Part shown: positions 1 through 4,742 of the stretch, piece after piece
Layout: every line of letters begins with the position of its first letter
How positions within the stretch are numbered: the stretch's first letter is position 1
Source: Eubacterium sp.
Lineage (GTDB): Bacteria > Bacillota > Clostridia > Lachnospirales > Lachnospiraceae
Direction: 5' to 3'
Assembly (NCBI GenBank): GCA_020844525.1
Contig: JAJGAH010000175.1
Location: forward strand, 1-5,895
Length of the DNA: 5,895 nucleotides
Made by a program: the position numbers and the translations under genes
Notes under the pieces: model-generated
What the model was told of the DNA's origin: nothing
The model's database searches: none
The model's input: only the letters and a program-made list of their open reading frames with translations

Positions 1-1269
1 GAAATTGTGAAACATGGAAGCAAACATCTGCCGCCCCGCCGTAAAGCCATTCGCACGGAAGAACAGCTCGCCGGTAAAGATAATCAGCCAGGTCCTCAGA
101 ATCCGGAACAGTGTCCAGCCTTTACTCTTCGGATCAGCCTTTGTCACTGCATAGAACTTTTTCTTGGCCGGTTCCAGGATCACTTCCAGCATCAGAAAGA
201 ACAGATAATAGATGCCGTAAAAGATGTAATTAAAATTCGCCCCATGCCATAATCCGTTAAAGAGCCAGACCGGTGTCAGCGCGAGAAAGGACGTTCCGAT
301 CTTCGCCACATACTTGCCGTACTTTTTTCTGGCCTTCCGGTTCCACTTCATCGTCAGCTCTGATGTAGTAACCGGATAAAATACATAGGTCTTCAGCCAG
401 ACACCCAGAGAAATATGCCAGCGTCTCCAGAATTCGGATGCACTCTGGGAGAAAAACGGCTGGCGGAAATTTTCAGGCAGCTCCACGCCAAACAAAAGCG
501 CCGACCCAAGAATGATGTCGATCACACCGGAGAATTCCATGTAAAGCTGCATCGTGTAGGAAACCGCGGCAACAGCAATCATGACGCCGTCGTATTTCGC
601 ATGATTGTTAAACAGCTCCGTGACAACTACGGAGAGCCGGTCCGCAATGACAACCTTCTTCATCAGTCCCCACAGAATCCGCGTTATCCCGTCAAAGACA
701 TGCTGCTCCGTGACAGGATGCCCGGCCTTCAGCTGCTCTGCAGTATCCTGATATCGGGCAATCGGGCCTTCCATTGTCTGTGGGAAAAAGCCCAGAAACA
801 GGCTCACTGTGGCGAAGCTCCGGTCTGCGCCGACCCGTCCCCAGTATATTTCAAGCAGATATCCCACGGCTTCCAGTGTATAATAGGAAACTCCGATCGG
901 CACAAGAATATTCAGATACGGTATCGCAGTCCAGGATGTATGCCTGGACATGATGAGATTTATGACACCCAGAAAAAAATTAAAGTATTTCAGATACAGC
1001 AGCTGACCAAATAAGCCCCCGACGGAAACATAAGTCAGCAGCTTCTGTGCCTTTTTCCGCCCTGCCAGCCGTTCTATTCCCATTCCTGCCAGCCACACAA
1101 GGACCGTCAGAATGATGAAATAGAATACCAGCACTCGGCTGCACAGATAAAAATAAACCCAGCTTGCCACCAGAAGCACATATTTCCGGTATCGTGAAGC
1201 CGTCAGCTGATAAATAATCACTACCAGTGGCAGGAAGACTGCCAGATATGGCAGTGTATTGTATCCCAT
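1..1269 (-). CDS. MBOAT-family (DltB/AlgI-like) membrane O-acyltransferase, partial at C-terminus
   Basis: Membrane-bound O-acyltransferase that would take an acyl group from the carrier protein encoded just before it and pass it to an acceptor at the outer membrane face, as DltB does with D-alanyl-DltC. The frame is open from ATG at 1269 to the window edge, giving 423 residues; DltB/AlgI proteins are usually about 380-500, so the end is missing. Hydrophobic helices lie near residues 5-21, 30-62, 78-106, 115-140, 153-163, 228-245, 325-361 and 388-404. The family signature is clear: FSGVID (246-251), LPENFRQPF (264-272), FWRRWHIS (280-287) with the conserved His285, and NGLWHG (338-343) with the catalytic-type His342. 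FSGVID departs from the common FSGYSD. The start lies 6 nt after the carrier-protein stop, with AAGGGTG as ribosome site, so translation is probably coupled. The family is certain; the transferred group and the acceptor are not known. Confidence 0.93.
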   Translation of the reverse strand, partial: MGYNTLPYLAVFLPLVVIIYQLTASRYRKYVLLVASWVYFYLCSRVLVFYFIILTVLVWLAGMGIERLAGRKKAQKLLTYVSVGGLFGQLLYLKYFNFFLGVINLIMSRHTSWTAIPYLNILVPIGVSYYTLEAVGYLLEIYWGRVGADRSFATVSLFLGFFPQTMEGPIARYQDTAEQLKAGHPVTEQHVFDGITRILWGLMKKVVIADRLSVVVTELFNNHAKYDGVMIAVAAVSYTMQLYMEFSGVIDIILGSALLFGVELPENFRQPFFSQSASEFWRRWHISLGVWLKTYVFYPVTTSELTMKWNRKARKKYGKYVAKIGTSFLALTPVWLFNGLWHGANFNYIFYGIYYLFFLMLEVILEPAKKKFYAVTKADPKSKGWTLFRILRTWLIIFTGELFFRANGFTAGRQMFASMFHNF

Positions 1270-1275
1270 TTCACA

Positions 1276-1512
1276 TCACCCTTCGAGACGGGCAACCATC
1301 TTTGCAATGCCCCTGACAGAATTAAAGTTCTGGGGAACCATATCCGATGCATTGATCTTGATATCAAACGCGTCCTCCAGATCACCTACCAGCGAAATGA
1401 TCGCAAAAGAATCCAGAATCCGGTCGTCAATCAGGTGCTCCTCATTTGCATAATCTACAGAATCATCAATGTCCATAAGCATCTCTGTGATTTTCTTTTC
1501 TGTCTCGTTCAT
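1276..1512 (-). CDS. Acyl/aminoacyl carrier protein, DltC-like
   Basis: A 78-residue carrier protein that holds its cargo as a thioester on a 4'-phosphopantetheine arm. The attachment motif is DSF at residues 34-36, with Ser35 as the modified residue, inside ILDSFAIISLVGDLEDAF. Placement and surroundings match DltC (about 78 residues, LDSxG motif). The protein is strongly acidic, as expected for carrier proteins. AGGAGA lies 8 nt before the ATG, fixing the start. It stands between the decarboxylase gene (84-nt gap) and the MBOAT gene (6-nt gap). The operon encodes a matching adenylating enzyme, so the cargo is probably an amino acid or its decarboxylated product rather than a fatty acid. No phosphopantetheinyl transferase gene is present here, so a host enzyme must activate it. 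The carrier role is near certain; the cargo is inferred. Confidence 0.93.
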   Translation of the reverse strand: MNETEKKITEMLMDIDDSVDYANEEHLIDDRILDSFAIISLVGDLEDAFDIKINASDMVPQNFNSVRGIAKMVARLEG

Positions 1513-1596
1513 TTTTTATCTCTCCTGTCTTTCTTTAAATTTTACATCGTGTTCCAGGATCCTGATCCCCAATGATCAGACCCGCGAATGGTCAGA
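1513..1596 (-). promoter_or_regulatory. 84-nt gap with an inverted repeat and a short tandem repeat before the carrier-protein gene
   Basis: This is the only sizeable gap inside the operon. On the minus strand CTGATC and GATCAG (1574-1579 and 1562-1567) form a perfect 6-bp inverted repeat around a 6-nt loop. TCTGACCATT (1587-1596) and TCTGATCATT (1571-1580) repeat with a 16-bp period and 9 of 10 bases alike. An A-rich stretch with the ribosome site AGGAGA (1521-1526) follows. There is no T-run after the stem, so it is not a typical terminator. It may be an RNA-processing or stability element that lets the carrier protein be made at a different level from the enzymes; this role is inferred. 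Confidence 0.4.
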
Positions 1597-2817
1597 CTAC
1601 ACAAACTCCTCTGTATTCCATGTCCAGCATGGAACCTCCCGTCTCAGCGGTTTGATCCCATCCCTGCCGGAATACAGATAGACTGCGGGAAGTTCATGGC
1701 TCAGGAAAAGAGCCATGCCCTCCACCATGGAATAGGCACCTGCATTTTTGAATACAAGGATGTCTCCCGGCTCCAGATCCCCCAGATCCGCCTGTGCCGT
1801 CAGCACATCATTTACCGTGCAGAGGCATCCGCAGATCGTCCACTCTTCCGGCCTGCCGGTCGTTTCTGCATCTGCTGCGGCGCCGCGCGCATGACGGTAC
1901 AAAGCCTCCACATGGGGATGGTACATACCGCGGATCTGCCCGTCATACTGCAGCTGGTGCATGCCGCCGTCCGTGATGCAGTAATGCACCCCGCAGGACT
2001 GCTTGACCTCGCAGACTCTGGTCGCATAATATCCGCACGATGCAGCGCAGATGCGCCCCATTTCCAGCGTAACGCGTCCCTTCCACTGCATCTGGCGGAC
2101 TGCTCCCATGATCTCCTGCAGAAATCCTGCCTCCGGATGCTCCTCCTGCCCCTCGAAATAACCGGCAGGAATCCCGGGTCCGTATTCCAGTTCGGAAATA
2201 TTCATCTGGAACATGTCCTGCAGACGTAACAGAATGGCATCGAGCTTTTGCAGCTCCCGGACGTTTTTGTCCGGCTTGCGCTTCTGGGACCCGGAATAAT
2301 AATGCAGTCCTGCAATCTGTACCCATCCATCTGCGCGGACGGATTTCAGCAGCTCACAGATGGTCTCCTCATCCATGCCGAACTGATTGCCGCTCGTCAG
2401 TCTCAGATAAACCCTGATCCTCGTGCGATACTTTTCCGCCAGTGCACAAAGAAGCGAAAACTGCTGCGGTGACTCTGCCGTATATCCTGCACGACTGCCG
2501 CATTCACGAATGACCCGCTCCATTTCGTCCGGCTTCTTCAGTACACCGGAGATCAGCAGCTTCTCAGGGGCCACCTGGTTTCTGCGGCAGATGCAATACT
2601 CACCGTATGAGCAGACCTCAATCCGGTCCACCAGGCCACCCGCGACCGGAGTCATAAACGGATTGCATTTCATCGCGTAGCAGAGGCCTGCACCCGAACC
2701 GATCTTCGTCCGCATCCCGGCAATCTGTCGTTCAAACGTCTCCTTTGAAAAGAGATAAAAAGGAGTGTCAGAGTTTTCCGAAAGCATCTGTATGATATTT
2801 TTGATCTGTTTCTCCAT
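1597..2817 (-). CDS. PLP-dependent decarboxylase, fold type III (LysA/BtrK-like)
   Basis: Cytoplasmic PLP enzyme of the alanine-racemase-fold decarboxylase group (diaminopimelate, ornithine/arginine and carrier-bound glutamate decarboxylases). The 406-residue length fits the family. PLP lysine: YAMKCNP, Lys50. Other family motifs: IEVCSYGE (66-73), LHYYSGSQ with His172 (171-178), glycine-rich EYGPGIPAG (211-219), EMGR (252-255) in place of EPGR, CTVND (333-337) in place of the CESGD of LysA, and NAGAY with Tyr362 (358-362). Thr334 stands where LysA has the glutamate that reads the distal amino group, so true diaminopimelate decarboxylation is unlikely. Position between an adenylating enzyme and a carrier protein recalls BtrK, which decarboxylates glutamyl-BtrI. 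AGAGGAG (2824-2830) lies 6 nt before ATG, and the gene starts 14 nt after the ligase stop. Class is certain; carrier-bound versus free substrate is open. A racemase role is less likely. Confidence 0.9.
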   Translation of the reverse strand: MEKQIKNIIQMLSENSDTPFYLFSKETFERQIAGMRTKIGSGAGLCYAMKCNPFMTPVAGGLVDRIEVCSYGEYCICRRNQVAPEKLLISGVLKKPDEMERVIRECGSRAGYTAESPQQFSLLCALAEKYRTRIRVYLRLTSGNQFGMDEETICELLKSVRADGWVQIAGLHYYSGSQKRKPDKNVRELQKLDAILLRLQDMFQMNISELEYGPGIPAGYFEGQEEHPEAGFLQEIMGAVRQMQWKGRVTLEMGRICAASCGYYATRVCEVKQSCGVHYCITDGGMHQLQYDGQIRGMYHPHVEALYRHARGAAADAETTGRPEEWTICGCLCTVNDVLTAQADLGDLEPGDILVFKNAGAYSMVEGMALFLSHELPAVYLYSGRDGIKPLRREVPCWTWNTEEFV

Positions 2818-2831
2818 GTTCTTCTCCTCTC

Positions 2832-4418
2832 TCAGGCCCCGATTTCTTCCATCAGCTGCTTGCGATCGATCTTGCCGTGGTCATTTAAACGGAAACAATC
2901 CACCTTAATCAGCCGCCCGGGCACCATGTATCCGGGAATTTCCTTCTTGAGATACTCCCTGATGGCTTTCCCCTGAACCTCTCCCTGGTAGAATCCGCAG
3001 ATCCTGTTCCGGGACCGGTCAAAAATGCAGCAGGCGCGCTGGATACCCGGCACCTTCAGCATAGCGTTCTCCACCTCTCCGAGCTCTATCCGGTGTCCCA
3101 TATGCTTGATCTGAGAATCCCGTCTTCCTACAAAATAGAACAGCCCGTCAAACCCAAGGTACCCGATATCTCCTGTGCGGTAATAGCGTCCATCCTCTCC
3201 ATCCAGAAATGCCTGTGCTGTTCTGAGTGGATCATGGAGATAACCTTCTGCCAGAGATTCGCCTCCCACACAGATTTCTCCGGGCTTGTCCGCCTGTGTA
3301 ATCCGCCTGCCCGCATCATCCCGCAGAAATACTTTTCTCCCGGCAAAGGGAACACCGATCGGCAGGATCTCCCTCTGGTAATGCTCCGGAATCCTGAAAT
3401 ATGTGCAGTTACATGTGATTTCAGACGGACCGTACAAATTGATGAAACGGGTATCCGGCAGTGCATCCTGCCAGATTCGCAGCTGGCGGAACGGCATAAC
3501 CTCTCCGCTGAACATGACCATCCGAAGGCTCACCGGTGTCCTGTAGTCAAATCCGCCAAACTGTGAGATCATGCACAGTGCGGAGACCGCCCAGATCAGA
3601 ACCGTGATCTTTCTGGCAATCAGATAATCAACCAGCTGACCGGGCATCGCAAAGAAGGTCCTTGGAATCAGTACCAGCTTTGCTCCTGTGAAGCAGGATG
3701 AAAAAATATCCTTCACCGACACATCAAAATCAAATGGGGCCTGGTTGCCGATCACATCATCTGGCCGAATACCTGTCTCCTCCGTGAAATGGCGAATAAA
3801 ATCTATAACAGCGCGGTGGCTTACCGCAATACCCTTCGGATCTCCTGTGGAGCCGGAGGTAAATACCGTATACAGCAGGTCTGTCTCCTTCGCTTCCGTG
3901 CGAATCGATTCAAGAAGCGGCCTGCACACAGCATGGTTCAGGACCTCTTCTGCATACAGCACCTGCACAGAATCATCCTTCCCTGCGCCTGTGTCCGCTC
4001 TTGCCACATCCATATTGCCGGCATCCGGTTTCGCAGCATCCATTTTTTCTGCGTCCGGTGTCCCTGTATTCTGTTTCTCTGCTTTCTGTTTCCCTGCATC
4101 CCGATCTACCACAACAATCCTGGCACCTGTTGTGTGAAGAATTTTCTTCACACGTTCCATCGGCTGCGCCGGATCCACAAATACATATGAACTGCCACTA
4201 TAGAGAACACCATACAGAAGAGCTGCCGCCCTGGCGGATTTTTCAACCATGAGTACCACCGGACTGCCTGCCGTCTGGCACTCTGCCAGACAGCTGCCTG
4301 CTCTCTGCGCCTGTTCCAGAAGCTCTCCCCAGGTAAAGGCCGTGTTCTGGTCCTCAACGGCAATCCGCTCAGGAATGCGCCCTGCGGTCTGTTCCAGCAT
4401 TTCCAGTATTGTTTTCAT
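2832..4418 (-). CDS. Stand-alone amino-acid adenylating enzyme (DltA-like carrier-protein ligase)
   Basis: ATP-dependent enzyme of the ANL family that makes an aminoacyl-AMP and transfers the acyl group to the carrier protein's pantetheine thiol. It has 528 residues against about 500-510 for DltA. Core motifs in order: A3 P-loop YTVFTSGSTGDPKG (183-196), A4 FDFDVSVKD (229-237), A5 NLYGPSE (327-333), A7 YRTGD (413-417), hinge GRRDSQIKHMGHRIE (431-445), and A10 NDHGKIDRK (512-520) with catalytic Lys516. Asp232 matches GrsA Asp235, which binds the substrate alpha-amino group, so an amino acid is expected. Lys236 falls at the GrsA 239 position, where DltA, as I recall it, has Met. Residues 107-146 are an inserted pentapeptide repeat. 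No condensation, carrier or thioesterase domain is attached, so it is not part of a peptide synthetase. It is the first gene of the operon, with AAGAGG (4427-4432) 8 nt before ATG. Substrate identity is unproven. Confidence 0.93.
   Translation of the reverse strand: MKTILEMLEQTAGRIPERIAVEDQNTAFTWGELLEQAQRAGSCLAECQTAGSPVVLMVEKSARAAALLYGVLYSGSSYVFVDPAQPMERVKKILHTTGARIVVVDRDAGKQKAEKQNTGTPDAEKMDAAKPDAGNMDVARADTGAGKDDSVQVLYAEEVLNHAVCRPLLESIRTEAKETDLLYTVFTSGSTGDPKGIAVSHRAVIDFIRHFTEETGIRPDDVIGNQAPFDFDVSVKDIFSSCFTGAKLVLIPRTFFAMPGQLVDYLIARKITVLIWAVSALCMISQFGGFDYRTPVSLRMVMFSGEVMPFRQLRIWQDALPDTRFINLYGPSEITCNCTYFRIPEHYQREILPIGVPFAGRKVFLRDDAGRRITQADKPGEICVGGESLAEGYLHDPLRTAQAFLDGEDGRYYRTGDIGYLGFDGLFYFVGRRDSQIKHMGHRIELGEVENAMLKVPGIQRACCIFDRSRNRICGFYQGEVQGKAIREYLKKEIPGYMVPGRLIKVDCFRLNDHGKIDRKQLMEEIGA
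3981..4100 (-). repeat. Degenerate 15-bp tandem repeat coding for eight pentapeptides inside the ligase gene
   Basis: Eight in-phase 15-bp units encode residues 107-146 of the adenylating enzyme. The units are DAGKQ, KAEKQ, NTGTP, DAEKM, DAAKP, DAGNM, DVARA and DTGAG, with a loose pattern of Asp, Ala/Thr, Gly/Glu/Ala, Lys/Asn, any. On the plus strand the units begin with variants of GCATCC. The segment is charged and low in complexity, between the strand RIVVVD and the next conserved piece VQVLYAEEV, so it is probably a surface loop. Without it the enzyme would be 488 residues. Gain or loss of units would keep the reading frame. Confidence 0.8.
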
Positions 4419-4432
4419 TGGAATAACCTCTT

Positions 4433-4466
4433 ATCTTTCCTGTTTATCTTCCAATCTTTCTGTTTG
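4433..4466 (-). repeat. Imperfect direct repeat in the 5' leader of the operon
   Basis: On the plus strand ATCTTTCCTGTTTA (4433-4446) and ATCTTTCTGTTTG (4454-4466) are near copies 21 bp apart, differing by one missing base and the last base. In the transcript they give purine-rich, probably unstructured RNA just before the ribosome site of the ligase gene. They may come from local duplication or serve as a protein-binding stretch; nothing more can be said. Confidence 0.4.
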
Positions 4467-4490
4467 TTCTCCCCTTCACTTTCATGCGCC

Positions 4491-4519
4491 ACTATAATCT
4501 CCTCTGCTTAAATCCAGCT
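4491..4519 (-). promoter_or_regulatory. Probable promoter of the ligase-decarboxylase-carrier-MBOAT operon
   Basis: On the minus strand TATAGT (4491-4496) matches the -10 consensus in 5 of 6 bases and would start transcription near 4484, giving a leader of about 65 nt. Seventeen bases upstream (4514-4519) there is AGCTGG, which does not resemble TTGACA. A weak -35 with the CTTAAG repeats ending 5 bp upstream of it is what an activator-dependent promoter looks like. It lies after the dnaJ-type terminator, so the operon needs its own promoter about here. The exact position is unproven. Confidence 0.45.
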
Positions 4520-4524
4520 TCACG

Positions 4525-4547
4525 AAACCTTAAGAAATCTTAAGATT
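4525..4547 (-). promoter_or_regulatory. Candidate response-regulator operator: tandem 10-bp repeats with CTTAAG cores
   Basis: On the minus strand CTTAAGATTT (4535-4544) is followed directly by CTTAAGGTTT (4525-4534), alike in 9 of 10 bases. The cores are one helical turn apart. The upstream copy also sits in a perfect 12-bp palindrome, AATCTTAAGATT (4536-4547). Head-to-tail hexamers at 10-11 bp are the usual site for OmpR/PhoB-family regulators. The enterobacterial PmrA site (YTTAAK twice, 5-bp spacer) has nearly the same core with one more base of spacing. The site ends just upstream of the inferred -35 position. No regulator gene is in the window. Confidence 0.5.
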
Positions 4548-4575
4548 AGATTTGTATCCGAAAGAAGAATGGTGC

Positions 4576-4593
4576 TGCATTTAGAAAAATGCA
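4576..4593. repeat. Short perfect hairpin TGCATTT-AGAA-AAATGCA upstream of the operon promoter
   Basis: TGCATTT (4576-4582) and AAATGCA (4587-4593) are exact inverted repeats around a 4-nt loop. The stem is AT-rich with no T-run after it, so it is not a convincing terminator. Its right arm overlaps the first of the 19-bp repeats. It could be a protein-binding dyad; its role is unknown. Confidence 0.45.
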
Positions 4594-4627
4594 TCTGAAA
4601 AAGGGCGTTGCATCTCAAAAATGTCAT
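4590..4627. repeat. Two 19-bp direct repeats beginning TGCATCT
   Basis: The units 4590-4608 and 4609-4627 share 15 of 19 bases: TGCATCT, a variable base, AAAAA, then a less conserved tail. A third TGCA follows in the same phase at 4628, so the signal recurs at 4590, 4609 and 4628. The repeats lie about 45-85 bp upstream of the CTTAAG operator and before the upstream terminator, where they could bind a second regulator or simply be a decayed duplication. Confidence 0.5.
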
Positions 4628-4643
4628 TGCAAAACAGACGCAC

Positions 4644-4691
4644 AAAAAGGCCGCTCCCGCTGCTGCATTCAATACAGTAACGGGAGCGGCC
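4644..4691 (-). terminator. Rho-independent terminator of the DnaJ-type gene
   Basis: GGCCGCTCCCG (4649-4659) and CGGGAGCGGCC (4681-4691) form a perfect 11-bp GC-rich stem. The 21-nt loop can add a small inner CTG/CAG stem. On the minus strand TTTTT follows directly (4644-4648), the classic arrangement. On the plus strand no T-run follows, so it acts in one direction. It begins 51 nt after the stop codon of the DnaJ-type gene and isolates the operon below it. Confidence 0.92.
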
Positions 4692-4742
4692 CTGCTTCCT
4701 GAATCCGGCTGTGTGAAAAACCTGAAAAAACCATAGCTTTTA

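Noticed and set aside
415..1014. Plus-strand open frame of 199 codons
   Set aside because: It is antisense to the MBOAT gene, which shows clear family motifs throughout. The predicted protein is rich in His, Arg and Gln, has no recognisable domain and lacks a convincing ribosome site.
1588..2229. Plus-strand open frame of 213 codons
   Set aside because: It lies opposite the decarboxylase gene, whose frame carries all family motifs. It is a compositional shadow.
3688..4137. Plus-strand Ser-rich open frame across the repeat region
   Set aside because: It is antisense to the ligase gene. Its repetitive Ala/Ser/Phe end is only the complement of the 15-bp repeat.
1276..4418. Calling the operon a normal D-alanine dlt operon with symbols dltA and dltC
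   Set aside because: A decarboxylase is embedded, the ligase pocket differs from DltA, and no dltD is seen. Standard symbols would state a substrate that the sequence does not support.
4444..4485. 13-codon open frame in the operon leader (MKVKGRTNRKIGR)
   Set aside because: It begins at about the inferred transcription start, with no ribosome site at a usable distance. It shows no run of regulatory codons and no attenuator stem after it.
4493..4498. Perfect TATAAT on the plus strand
   Set aside because: There is no plus-strand gene downstream and no matching -35. The same AT-rich spot serves better as a minus-strand TATAGT -10 box.
4590..4640. CRISPR-like array
   Set aside because: The units are only 19 bp, directly adjacent, just two or three in number, and have no spacers.
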